A stretch of DNA of 64,000 nt from Symsagittifera roscoffensis (taxonomy: Eukaryota > Xenacoelomorpha > Acoela > Convolutidae). This document shows positions 48,348 through 60,905 of the stretch, one piece after another. Under the pieces are notes generated by a model. The model was given only the letters and a program-made list of their open reading frames with translations. It ran no database searches and was not told the DNA's origin. Each line of letters opens with the position of its first letter. Position 1 is the stretch's first letter. The translations under genes were made by a program, and so were the position numbers. The stretch lies in the NCBI RefSeq assembly GCF_963678635.1, contig NC_087062.1:29104833-29168832 (forward strand), in the 5' to 3' direction.

Positions 48348-48975
48348 TTAAAACGTGCGAATTAAAAATTTTCAATCTTTCCAGTTAAACTTAACCAGTA
48401 GCAANNNNNNNNNNNNNNNNNNNNNNNNNNNNNNNNNNNNNNNNNNNNNNNNNNNNNNNNNNNNNNNNNNNNNNNNNNNNNNNNNNNNNNNNNNNNNNNN
48501 NNNNNNNNNNNNNNNNNNNNNNNNNNNNNNNNNNNNNNNNNNNNNNNNNNNNNNNNNNNNNNNNNNNNNNNNNNNNNNNNNNNNNNNNNNNNNNNNNNNN
48601 NNNNAAAACACCTTTCGACTAAGCAAATAAGATGATGGGCCTCATTTGCATAATATTGAGCAATAATTCTTCTTTTTAAGGGGCTCGCGCGATCTATTCT
48701 TAGGAAGTCGTCTCCAAGAATATGATGCAAGAGGGATGTGTTCCTGGTGTAAACGCTAAGTCCACACCATTTTTTCCAGAAGATTCCTTGGATTTGTTTG
48801 ACATGGGAGTCTATTTGAGCGAAAAACACGCCATGATCGATTGTTTGGATTCCATACATCGCCGCCGGATACACTATTGATTCGAATAGTCTTTTGGCCG
48901 ACGTAAAATTAATTTTTGAGAACGGTAATTTCTGTTGGAGCGCAAACGTTGACCTTATAGCTGATCTGACCAATC
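48348..48975. other. palindrome spacer with 200-base assembly gap
   Basis: The only non-mirrored part between the arms. It includes 200 N (48405-48604), so the true size of the spacer is unknown. Confidence 0.9.
48605..48975 (-). pseudogene. LINE reverse-transcriptase C-terminal fragment in the spacer
   Basis: Read on the - strand, the frame from 48973 towards the gap encodes a segment with AKRLFESIVYPAAMYG and later LSVYTRNTSLL, which resembles the region downstream of the RT catalytic core in non-LTR retrotransposons. It runs into the gap, and no catalytic motif is visible. Confidence 0.6.
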
Positions 48976-49344
48976 GCGACGATTGAGCGGGGAAAAGTTT
49001 CTTTTAGCGCCGACCCGACCATTTTAGCAGGACATTTCTAAAGAGTTAAGTCTTTCTTGACTTCTTGACTACCTGATTTCTAAAATCAGAAGTTTTTTGG
49101 CTTCACGCTCTGGCATTACAAAAATGGGCGCTCTTTCTTTTTCCCCCCCACCTAAAAACTTTCTTTTTCTTTTTCCCCCCACCTAGGAAAAAGAGCATCA
49201 GATTGTTATAAAATTTAGCATATGGACTAATTATGCCATGACAAGGCTCTTTTCCAGTTTCCCCTTCAAGTTTTTCTGAAATTCATTAAAGCAAAGTCTG
49301 TTTAAAATTTTTTTTTTTCATGTTCGAAACTGCATTAAAACGTG

Positions 49345-49561
49345 GGCTCTTTTTCCTCCTCCCCCCCCCCCCCCCCCCCACCTCACACGAGCTTCACTAT
49401 ATATATGTGTGTAACGAGTTGTTTTGCGAGGTTGAGTATGAAGACCAAATATGTTTGTCGTGGCTTTATTAGTCCTTCTGTGAATTGTCATTACAATCGG
49501 ACAATGTAGTCAACAAGTTACATGTAAAAATTTGCAGGTGGGGGGAAAAGGAAAAAGAGCC
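49345..49561. mobile_element. nested hAT-type MITE, right arm only, 217 bp
   Basis: Ends GGCTCTTTTTCC and GGAAAAAGAGCC with a perfect 8-bp target duplication AAAACGTG (49337-49344 and 49562-49569). The left arm has the empty site with one AAAACGTG near 47943. Confidence 0.92.
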
Positions 49562-50407
49562 AAAACGTGTCCGCGTGAACAGGCGAACTAGTTTTCACAA
49601 CATTTGTAACATGCAGAATACCGTGTGAACAATTTTTGAACAGCTGTATTTTGCTTTTTTAAGAGGGGGGGGGGGGGGGTGGTTAACTAGAAAAGAGCCC
49701 ATGACAAAAACATTTGGTATTGTATTCATACTCAACCTTGTGAAACCACTCTTTACACTACGAAGTCGATGTGAGGTGGGGAGGGAGAGTAATTTTTAAT
49801 TTTCGCTTTTATTGATATGCTTCCCCTATTGGCAGCAAAGATTTTTCTGCCCGTCTACCAGCTGTTGGGGGGGGGGGGGGGTATCACTTTTTCGCAAAAT
49901 TTTGCTGAATATTTTTCAGGTCGATCAATTGATTTTCCGTCCGAGCTATCCGAAAGTACTATAAAGACCTTATTTTGCCAAGAATTTTTTGTTCGCCGCA
50001 GTCAAGTTTTTCAAAAAACAGGCCATAACAGGCGTTTTAAGGCTTATTTTGGAAAATTTTGACCAAATAAATGCAATTTTTCGGCGCCTGTTTCACCTCA
50101 AAGTTTTACATTGGCGTCTTTAGAAAGTTTTGAGCTTGGTCAGCCAAAAATGGATGTCGTAAATTGTACCAAAGGGGTACCCTTTGAAAAAATTTGGGAA
50201 TCAGAATTGAAGGAGGGTGGTCGCCCCCCGCGCCACCCCCATCGTCACGCTACTGATCCTCAGTATCTTTCCACATACAGCTTGATATGTATCCCATGAT
50301 AGTCTAATCTGCAGCACTGTGTCAAAGATAGCTAATTGAAATTAACCGCAATGGAAAATTGAAAGCTCAGTGGTTTTCCAGGAATCAATCAAGGAAAAAT
50401 CAAGGAT

Positions 50408-51862
50408 CCCGCACCGGAGTTTCTCCGATTATTATCTATTATCTGGCGATTTTGTGGTCGAACCAAAAATTATTCTTTTAATAATCAATTATCTGGTGAT
50501 TTTGTGGTCGCAGAGTAAAATAATCGATTATATGGAGAAAACAATCCATTAAAAAGCTTTATTTTTATGACTATTATGTTGGAATTATAATAGATTATAA
50601 TAGATTATAATAGATTATAATATAAACAAAATTGATATAAAAATTCGATCAAAAACACAAAAATGTGCGACCTCAAATTCTTAGTTGCCTGAGCATGGAA
50701 ATATAAGATTTTTAGCAGCAAAACAAGCTTTTAAGTAAATTTCGAACTGAATTTCAAGTTTTGTTACGTGTCTTGTTCTGACATCATTCTCAATCCCATC
50801 AGAACTCGAAATAATAAATTTGATTTGAATGGGCGGGATGAGCGGCAGGTATGAAAAATGACTTAACTCAACAAAAAAGACTTTGTAAATTTGTTTAATT
50901 TGCATCGTATTGTAATGGGGGAGTTGGATAATGTATCTTAGAATAAAATCTAAAAGTCTGATTTACAATAATGATTTACTATGATTTCATTGCATATTTT
51001 CGAGCTCAAATCTGGTTTATATTGACAATTTTCTGGAATCTTTACAATTGTGTTTGCACAAAATCTGATTTACAATGATGATTTTCTACATTTTTGTTGC
51101 ATATTTTCGAGCTCAAAATGTGATTTATATTGACCCATTTAATCATTTCTTTTAAAAATTTTGCCCAAGATCTGATTTACAATAATCATTTACTATGATT
51201 TCATTGCATATTTTTGAGCTCAAATCTGGTTTATATTTACAATGTTCTTGAATTTTTACATATGTTTTTGCACAAAATCTGATTTACAATGATGATATTT
51301 TGTATTTTTGTTGCATATTTTTTGTGTCCTGAAATTCTTGTTCATTTTGATGATTTTCATGATTTGTGTCGTTTGGTTTGAATTCAACTTTTGCTTTGAG
51401 TTTTCATATAGCACGCTTTTAAGAAGAGAAAAATTAATTTTTCTGGCAATATAATTAAATTTTTTGACAACATAATTGATTTTATTGCAAATTTATGGCG
51501 ATAGCAATAGTTTTTGTTGCAATTTTATGGCAGTTTTATGGCGGAAACAATAGATTTTATCGCAATTTTATGGCAAAAACAATAGATTTTATTGCAATTT
51601 TATGGCAAAAACAATCGATTTTATTGCGATTTCATGGCGATTTCAGGGCAAAAAAATAGATTTTATTGAGATTATGTGGAGATAAAAATACATTTTAGTG
51701 GAATTACAAGGCAATATGTTCTTGATGAAAATAATCTATGTTCTTTCTATTATAATAGAAAATGTTGCTTAAATTGGTTACACATAATCGATTATAATGG
51801 CAATATTTTCGGCAACATTTTCTCAATATAATCTATTTTTATCCGAGAAACTTCGGTGCGGG
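50408..51862. mobile_element. CCCG-ended MITE B (right arm only), 1455 bp
   Basis: Inverted ends of about 24 bp (CCCGCACCGGAG and CTTCGGTGCGGG) with two mismatches, flanked by AT on both sides; the left arm (about 47132) is the empty site. The interior is AT-rich with internal repeats: ATAATAGATT words at 50585-50625, a TGATTTACAAT / GAGCTCAAA series at 50950-51330, and an AATAGATTTTATTGCAATTT series at 51540-51670. No credible ORF. Confidence 0.88.
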
Positions 51863-51936
51863 ATAAAATAATGTCAATTTTGTCACTTTCGGTATTCGGC
51901 TTTTATTGATTTTCCCCAGCCCCACACATTTCAAAT

Positions 51937-52390
51937 GGGGCCTAGGAAATTAGACGATAAGCAAATTAGACGGATGCTACAAAAACGAAATTAGACGGAA
52001 TTTATTTCTTACAGATCTGGCAGTTTAGGCGAAAGGGAAAGGGCCAACAAAAATTTTTCTTCAGAGTCAAGTTTCACAAATACAAAAAGAACATAAAATG
52101 TCAATACCTATCAAAACAATTAGTTTAAAGAACATAAAATGTCAAATCTGAATATTACAGGAGAGTTTTGAATTGAATAAATTATGCATGATTGACTTGT
52201 AAATTTTTTGGCCACCGAAATTGAACTGTTGTCTCCAAACAATTTCATTTTTCTGACGCAATTTGTGTGCAAACAAAGTTAATTTCTTTCACTTTCGTCT
52301 ATTTTCTCACAATTGCAGTTTTGCAAAACCGTCTAATTTCCTTTTAAGTACCTCCGTCTAATTTGCTTATCGTCTAATTTCTCAACCCCC
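51937..52390. mobile_element. MITE with AATTAGACG subterminal repeats (right arm only), 454 bp
   Basis: Perfect 9-bp target duplication ATTTCAAAT (51928-51936 and 52391-52399); empty site in the left arm near 47060. The ~38-bp inverted ends begin GGGG and each contain two direct copies of AATTAGACG, with a third inside. Nine-base duplications occur in Mutator-like and some Merlin elements; the family is not settled. Confidence 0.9.
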
Positions 52391-52740
52391 ATTTCAAATT
52401 TTATCTTTTCATAGTTGTGTTGAGTGTTATTGTTCCGACTTTCGAACAAAGTTAGGAACATATAAGCTCGGGTTTTTTTCTTTAGACCAATTCTCAAAAA
52501 AACTTTCCCTCGAGCGATCGATCCATGGATTTTCGCGGTCCCATCAGAAAAGTCGCGCTCACCAATATAGAGTCTTGATTTTAACAGTGATATGGGACGC
52601 TCAATAACATACTACGGTGACTGCCTGACGCTGCGATAGAGCGCTGCGATACTTTTACACGTGGAAAATTTAACGCGCTTTATTTCTTTATTTACACGCG
52701 CGAACTATCCCGCGCCACAAAACCGTTCCAATTTAAATTG

Positions 52741-52956
52741 GGCTCTTTTCCACTCCTCCACATTTGAATTTCAGTTTGAAACACTACTTTTACGTTGCCT
52801 TAATGTAATGAAAATTTGCATAGTGAACAAAATAACTATTGTGAACACATTTGGTTTTCATACCTTACATTCTATTATCACGCTTTCAGCTATAATAACA
52901 CGTAAGACAACTAAATATGGAATCTATGAAAAGTGAGGGAGGGGTGGAAAAGAGCC
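52741..52956. mobile_element. hAT-type MITE, right arm copy of 46491-46706
   Basis: 216 bp, same ends. Flanking octamers (read in the left-arm sense) are CAATTGAA and CAATTTAA, supporting an old 8-bp duplication made before the arms were duplicated. Confidence 0.8.
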
Positions 52957-53042
52957 TTCAATTGAGGTAGGCTAATTGGTCTTATTAATTCTTTACACGA
53001 TTCTTATTAATTCTTTACACGAAGCTTAAAATTCACAGTTTA

Positions 53043-53488
53043 TTGTTCCGACTTTCGATACGAAAGTAACGGAATATTTGTGCTCGGGGTGGGTTTTTTT
53101 TTCTTCAGACAAATTTCGACTTTTTAACTAGCCATTTTTGACGGAATCTTTTTATATCATTCGAAAGCTATTGTTGTCCTGAGCTTAAATTTAAAAAGAT
53201 ATTTCACCTGTGATCATTTTTCGTAAAGTTGGCATGAGGGTTTAAAGATTGGCATTTTGATCAATTTGGGACAATTAACGCGCGATATAATTGGCGCTAT
53301 TAACGCGTAAGCGGAGATTTAATCTGTCTTAGAAATCGTTCCAAATTGGTTGAACGAAGCTTATTTGCCATAATTGATTTGTTACAAGGAGCGAAACCTA
53401 TTGTTTTTTGCTTTATATGGCGTGTGGGGGGATGATTTTCATTTTAAAAATTCAAATTTTAGAAAAAATAATTTTTCATTTTGTTTTA
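53043..53488 (+). mobile_element. TTGTTCCGACTTTCG interspersed repeat, 3'-truncated copy
   Basis: Begins TTGTTCCGACTTTCG with the hairpin CTTTCG-ATA-CGAAAG and matches the complement of 58540-58954 over about 440 bases. It lacks the 3' hairpin end. At this place the left arm instead has 44.8-46.4 kb of different sequence. Confidence 0.75.
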
Positions 53489-56009
53489 CCCATTTTGAGT
53501 CGCAATGGTTGTAACATACCTTTTTTGGGTCGCGCAAAGTCACCACATATCTTTAATGGGTCTCGCGAAATTGCATAAAAATTCTTTGGTCGCAAAAGGT
53601 CGCAACATACACAATTTGAGTCACAATGTTCGCAACATACCGGATTTGGATCGCAATGGTAGCAATTTAAGTCCCCGACCTCGCCCCGGGAATGAAAAAC
53701 TATAGAAAAAAACTTCACATTGCAACCTACCTTTAAAAGTTGGACTTAGTTCTCATTTAAAAAAACCTGGTAAACGTTGTGGATTGTTCAAGGTGACTAT
53801 AACTCAGTTTTTTAAAATCCTAACTTTTGCCAGGAAATGAGATAGAAAACACTGAAAATGAACTTAGGAAGTTGAAATTAGAGTTCAAAACCGTAAGTTT
53901 TGAAATGAACTTAGGGCGTTGATTTAAAGTTTTTTTTACTTACATAAAAATGAGAACTTGATCCAATTTTTTTTAAAACCACTTGAATGCATTTTAATAA
54001 TCCCATGCTTCAGCCCTTTACTTTTAAGACTTTTCAGGGCTTATCCCAAAGAACTGTAAAGCTCAATAGAAGTCCTTGATGCGTTGTGTTCTGTACATCA
54101 TGCGTTGTTTTCATTAAAATTCAGTTGGTTGATAAAGTCACCAAAATATGGATTTTGTATCTATCAACATCTACGGAAATTTTACTCTTTAAGTTGCCGT
54201 TTTAATTGATCTGAGCCAACAACCAACAATCGGACCGATTGAAACTGGAAGCTCATAAACATTGGTCCGCCGACCCTATTGATGACCCCATTGGCAACAT
54301 CGGCAACACTAGACAAACTGCCCGCCACGCAATAAGTCGATTAGATGACAAAGCCCACCAGGCAGCAGTGACACACCCAAGCCCTTTAAAATGATATCAC
54401 ACAGGCAGGGTCGTTGTTCTCTTAGACAACGTCTCCGTAAAGCACTGGGTAATGGCTACTTCACCGAGAATAAACATAATTTGATCGGCGGATAGTCAAC
54501 AATCCGCCATATACACAAACCACCATATCTTGAAGCCGAAAAAAAACATCAAAATTACATATTAATTGCATAACAACAGTATAACAATCTGTTGTTATGT
54601 TGCGTAATAATATTATTTTTCGGCTTGTTGGAATGGTAATCCTTTTTTCGGTTTGTTGGCGCTTCAGTTTATTGGCCCATCGCCATTTTGATCAATTTCT
54701 GGTGTTCAATATGGATGACTATCCGGGTTGTTTTAAAAATCCAGCCGACGCAAACGAAGTAACGCGTCTTGTTAGCTTAAGAAGTTAATGAAATTCGTGA
54801 GTAAGTTAAGAAAGGTAGCAAAAAGTTTAATGCCGCGGAAAACAGAATCGTCGCAACAAGTAATGGAATATTCAAATTGTGCCAAAAACTTGACCCATGT
54901 TTTTGATGTGAAGTGCGACCGCTAAGAAGATACTTCGTTGCTAGTCGAAGAGTCAACCGTGAAGTAAACAGTTTGATATGACAACTTAGAGTTTTGTATT
55001 CAGTTTTTGATCCGATCTCTTTAGTCCCACCGAACAACGCTTGAACGTGTCTTCGCTTAGAGAACAATTGGCGACTACATGGCCGAAAAATTTTGACGAT
55101 ACTCCTGAATAATATCAAAGAAAACAATTTGAATTGTGTTCCTGGTTTTGGAGTAGTTGGCAATCCGTCGTACTTATTTTACTGATCCACTTGATTGAGC
55201 TGAGCTTTATATATTTGGAGACAACTCACAGGAATTTTTTTAGTTCCCCTTGATGGCAGAATCAAGAGTTCCTTATAAATACAAACTGCGTATGTATTCG
55301 GAAAAACTCGAGAAGCCCCATTGCCAGTAATTTGTCTCAAATTTGATATCTTCAAAGCTTTGACAAAAATTTGAATGTCGGACACCTTTATATGGACAGG
55401 AAAAAACAACTGTCTTGCAATGACTTAACTCAATGATGAGCAGCAAAAATTTGTTGGCATTAGCGTTGAATGTAGCAACAGAAAATAGCAACAGTTGATC
55501 AGTGGTTTCATGCCTCCAGCGGAGACAACCTTGCTGGCACAGGCATCGTTTGTTGTTCAGTTTGTGCTCAACTTTTTTGCTCAATACTTTTTTGCGTTAT
55601 TCTGAAACATTTGAACATCATCATTGACTTATCGATGTTTTAGACTTGTTTATAGATAAACTAACACTAACCCAGACTTAATCAGGGTTGGTAAACAGTG
55701 CTTTTACTCTGAAGCAGAGATTTTTGTCACTGAGAGCTCAATCTGGGTTCACTTCGTTCAAGTTTTACTCACAGATCATCAGATGAATCTTATATTAATT
55801 AATTACACAATATTAATTCCGGTTTCCACAACATCTCTTAACAATTTAGAAAGCAACTAAGAAATTTCATTGCAAACAACTGCGCTGGAACTGTGAAACA
55901 ACGGTAATTTTCCATAGAAGATTCAGAGAAAAACCTGCTGTAAAAATATTATAATGGTATAATTGCCGTTTACATGGTATAATTCACATTTAATTTAAGG
56001 AAGATTTGA

Positions 56010-56245
56010 TTAAGGTTAAGACCATTTATCCACGGGGGAAAGGACCAACACAAGAGATGTACAGCTCATCACGGCGAAGCGCTGTTGTCCCCCTGTTAAA
56101 GAACTACATGCAATTTTTTTGGTTATTGTCTGGGCTGGGTAATGTTGCTTCACCCTCAAGCAACGAGCACGGATCATGGTGGGCATCGAACATCCGACCT
56201 TTCGATTGAGAGGCGGAGACGTAACCACTTCACCACCGCTCCCCT
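56010..56245 (-). mobile_element. tRNA-derived SINE, right arm copy
   Basis: Mirror of 42067-42300. Here the B box is intact on the - strand (GTTCGATGC, 56183-56191) and the A box matches, so this copy shows the tRNA origin best. Confidence 0.8.
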
Positions 56246-58423
56246 TTCTTCCATTATCCCCTTTAATCCTTTACTGCAAGCATAATCCTTTACTGCAAGT
56301 TGCAAGCATAATCCTTTGCTGCAAGTTGCAAGCATAATCCTTTACTGCAAGTTGCTTTCTAAAGTTTTAATTAGATATACCTCGGCTCCTCAATATCGTC
56401 GCCTATGCAACATCGAAAAAGCAAAATTGCGCTTTTTCGAAAATGCAAAACAAATAACGTTTTGCATGGTGGTCTAACAAACAATTAATTGATTTCAAAT
56501 CATATATACCTCGGCTCCTCAATATCGTCGCCTATGCAACATCGAAAAAGCAACATTGGGCTTTTTTGGAAATGCAAAACAAATAACGTTTTGCATGGTG
56601 GTCTAACAAACAATTAATTGATTTCTAATCAGATATACATCGGTTCCTCAATATCGTCGCCTAAGCAACATCGAAAAGAAATTATACAATTATACCAGTA
56701 AAGGAATTATACAATTATTAAATTTCTACTGCTGATTTTTCTCTGAACCTTTGATGGAAAATCATTGTTGTTTCACAGTTCCAGCGCAGTTGTTTGCGAT
56801 GAATTTTCTTAGTTGCTTTCTAAAGTCACTGAGAAATTCTTAGTTGCTTTCTAATGTATATCTGATTTCGATGTTGCTTAGTCGACGATATTGAGGAGCC
56901 GAGCTATATCTGATTAGAAATCAATTGATTGTTTGTTAGACCACAATGCGAAACGTTATTTGTTTTGCATTTTCGAACAGAAATTAGTCAAACTTGTTAA
57001 AAAATTTTCGAGTTTGGGTTTGTGGTACTGAAACAGTTTGAATCACACCAAAATAGAACACATACGATTCATAAAAAGCACTTTTAAACCTATTTTCAGC
57101 GTTTTTAACTAAAATATTGCGAAAATGGTCGTTTGTCAAAAAAATTAACTCGAAAAATATCTCTGTTTTTGTTCTAGAATCAACTGGTAATGATCATAGT
57201 CCTAATATCAGTTTTTTGTCTTAAGACGAAAATTTCAGAATAAATTTTTTGCAAGATTTTGAAAGAATCTCGCAAACTTCTTGAAATATAATCTCGCTCT
57301 TTTTGCAAACTAAACCTCGCACAAGAATTTTGCATGAAATTCCTCATTTGCAAGAATCTAGCAAGATTTTTCAAGATAACCATTTTGATCGGTTAGGAAC
57401 GTGCACCAAATACGTTTTTGTCAAAAATTTTGGTATTAAAGTAACAAGGGTAATTTTGGATACTTTTTTCGAATTTCTTTACTAAGACTCAGCATCTATC
57501 AAACCATTCTCAAGTTTATGCTTTTCAGCGATCAAAAGTGCAAGCTCAAATTACCAAGCTTTTTTGCTCGGTAATGCAGGTCTGTTTTTTACCAAGCGCC
57601 ATCGTGTCGTGTCGTAGAGCATTCAATGGCTGATTGCTTTATTGTTGATATATAGCACATTGATAAGGGGTTTCTACTGATTTGAACCGAATCAAGCATT
57701 TTTTGGTTATGCTTTGCTCTTTCCTTATTTGCTCACTGAGTTTTGATACTGTGGTGTGAGCATAACATATTCAAATTTGAAAAAATTTATCCATCCTTGG
57801 TCCAACTTGTTTTTTTTTTGGTTTCCACTTAGCGCATTGCTGAATTGACTCCCTCGATATAGCCGGTTTAAAATCTGGATCTTTTCAAAAAAATGAACCT
57901 ATATGCTTCCTCACACACGTTTTTTTTTTTAAATAGTCGAGATACTGCTTGAGCTGCTCTTTCTCACTTATTGTGCCGTACAAAGCTTCCAATGTAAGCT
58001 TAATCTCGCAGCCAGGAATTAGAGACAGCGGAACAAAGGACTGACATTTTTTTTTTATTTCTGTTGTCATCCGCCCGTTCTTAAACTATTAGCCAATTGA
58101 TCTATGTAAATTAAAAGAAGCACACTTATACTAAAGGGAGTTCAAAATTTAAAGCCGAATTTTTTGTTTCTTCAAAATCAATTACTTTTTCTGTAGGCTT
58201 TAATTATGGGATCAGTTCACGGAACACACGGAATTTTGAGTTTTGCGCTGCAATATAAAATAAACCTTTAGGAGCGAGGGCTATATTATAGCAGCGTGGA
58301 AATGCACAGTATATACTTAGTAAAACAACGAGAGCCAACTTTTAAAGGTGCCATCAGCATCTCTTTTTGTGTATCGCTCAATAATGTCCAAGTGTGATTG
58401 AACAGATAAAACTGAAAGATAAA

Positions 58424-58954
58424 CAAGACTACTCGTATCAGGGCGAAGCCCTGAATGATCCGACTGCCTTTTAAGGTTTTATGGAGCAGTAATAACATTA
58501 GAAAATTAAATGTAAGAAAAAATAAAATGAAATTTTTTTCTAAAATTTGAATTTTTTTTGTGAAAATCATCCCCCCACACGCCATACAAAGTATAAAACG
58601 ATAAATTTCGCTCCTTGTAACAAAAAATTATGGCAAATAAGCTTCTTTCAACCAATTTGGAACGATTTTAAGACGGATTAACTCTCCGCTCTCTCGTTAA
58701 TAGCCCTAAATATATCGCGCGTTAATTGTCCCAAATTGGCCAAAATGGCTATCTTTAAACCCCTATAACTTTACGAAAAATGATCACAGGTGAAATATCT
58801 TTTCAAATTTGAGATCAGGACAACAATACCTTTCGAATGATGTAAAAAAATTGCATCAAAAATGGCTAGTTAAAAAGTCGAAATTTGTCTGAAGAAAAAA
58901 AAACCCACCCCGAGCACAAATAATCCGTTACTTTCGTATCGAAAGTCGGAACAA
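58424..58954 (-). mobile_element. TTGTTCCGACTTTCG repeat, full copy (Helitron/Helentron-like candidate)
   Basis: 531 bases missing from the left-arm mirror site (near 39625). On the - strand it starts TTGTTCCGACTTTCG with a 6-bp hairpin, and ends with the hairpin TCAGGGC-TTC-GCCCTGA about 12 bases from the 3' border. There is no target duplication and insertion is between A and T, as in Helitrons. It has no coding capacity and lacks a classical TC...CTRR pair, so assignment is tentative. Confidence 0.6.
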
Positions 58955-59814
58955 TGATGCAAATTGACTACAATTTTCTTTTTTTTGTACACTGACACAT
59001 GTTTGCGTCATGGTTCCATTTATTGGTCGTTTTGGTTTTCTGCTTTCACTTAATTTTGATCTTATTCAAACACTGAAGTCAGCCATTTCTTGGCCAATAT
59101 TCTAGCAATCAAATCTCCGGCAAGTATTTTTTGTGTGCTCATCCAGTATTCAATTTTTAGAAGGTTTTGTTCACCGAAGCATAAACTTTTGTTTGATTGT
59201 TCATTCGTATTCTTCATCTTAGGAATATTTTGTTTCAATACAAAGATCACAAAATTATCTGTCTATACCAATAATTTTTTTTCAAGGAGCAAATTTTTGC
59301 CATCCAGTTTATTGAACAATTCAAAGCTATCGTTTCGATTGTCTTCTGTTGTAGACTGCTGCAAAAAAATTGCGCTATAATCAAGGTGGTACAAATTTAG
59401 AATAAGTGTATGCGCGCGATGTTGCGCTCGTTTTATTTAAAATCTTTTAGATTCTGCTTAGATCAGGGCAGAATTTCTCAGAGCTCAGATCAGAAATCTT
59501 GAGTCATAGTAGGAAGCTGTTCTAAGCATAATTTTTGGTTGATCTAAAATATTGAGGTGACTTACCCGAACAGCTCACTGACGTACCCAAACAGCTTACA
59601 AAAGAGACGACGTACCCATGAAACGTACCAAGAGTGAGAAGCGTTTAAACACATTGACTGCGATGGGTCCACTGGTCAATTGAGACGACTTCCAACATCG
59701 AGTCAAAAGGCATAGAATGAAAAGAGTATAGTTATCAACGCGGGATGATCAAAATCAAGTGTTCCATTTTATTTTGCGATAGCAACCCGGGTCGAAGTGC
59801 TCACCCTATGTTTC

Positions 59815-60040
59815 CACCATCTCGACAAAACTCGGTATGTTTCGACCGTGCTGGACCAAGACAAATGTGCTCGACCGTGCTCGACGCAAGAAAGATATGC
59901 GTTGACCGTGCTCGACCGAAAAAAAATGTACTCGACCGTACTCGAACCAAGCAAGATATGTTGTGCGACCGTGCTCAACTGAATACGCGTGTGGTCGACC
60001 GCGCTCCGCCGTGCTCGAAATATATTTCGAATTTGTGCTC
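59815..60040. repeat. CGACCGTGCTCGA-type tandem words, right arm
   Basis: Expanded counterpart of 38610-38770. The ORFs in several frames here are by-products of the repeat. Confidence 0.75.
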
Positions 60041-60674
60041 GACGGAAACCCCTATCTCCACTATTCTGTCTCCGCTGTTCTTTTTGTTTGTTCAAATAAA
60101 ATTGGGCGTGGGCGCATTTGCAGGGAGCTTTTCAAAACTGTTCTATTCCTTGATACCAAAAACTCAGACTTGAGAGGGGTAGTTTTCGGCAAAAAAAAAT
60201 ATTTAAACTATGGGTCAAATATTCCCTCTCGGACTTTTTCGAAAGCTGTAGACAGAGGGGTCATGTATAAAGACTCTAGAGGAGTATACAGACCCACAGG
60301 GGTTGGGCGGTCTTTCATTTGTTACCTTTGCTGGAAAACCAGTAGAAGTTTTTGAGAAAAACGAAAAGTTTCAATAAAATTTCCATAACGAAAAAAAAAT
60401 CAATTATAAAACCAACTTGAAAAGTGCGGATGGGAGTGTTGAAATTGTGTTAACCTGATACAATCCAAATTTAGGTCATTTAGTTGATAAAAAATAAGTC
60501 GAGTCATCTCTGACCGAGGAATTTTTTAGCGAAACAAAAAACGAAGGAAATGCGAAGTCGAGGTAAATAAAAGTATATGCTAGGAGTAAATCAAACATTA
60601 AAAGCAACATAAAACAGAAAAAAAGTTTATATACCAGTTTGATAACGCTTGCTTATCGCAAGCTCAATAACCTT

Positions 60675-60905
60675 TAACAAGGGTTGATAAAACGATGGCT
60701 GTTAAATACTCAATTGACTGTATTCTAGTTTGCATATATAAGAGAGTGAACTAGAGGTCAACACATAACAGCTAGACAGTTCTAAGTTGATTGACAGGCA
60801 AGTACCAAACTCACACTTAATTATAGTATGAGAAATCTCAGAGATAAGTAAATAAAGAATAGCAACTAAGATGATTGACAACTGAACATATTGTAGCCCC
60901 TGACA
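60675..60905 (+). mobile_element. solo LTR (right arm only), 231 bp
   Basis: Flanked by CCTT (or ACCTT) duplications at 60671-60674 and 60906-60909; the left arm near 37785 is the empty site. In + orientation it has a TATATAAG box near 60738, an AATAAA signal about 110 bases later, and ends CCCCTGACA, the U3-R-U5 order of an LTR. The start reads TAACA rather than TG, possibly mutated. Confidence 0.75.
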
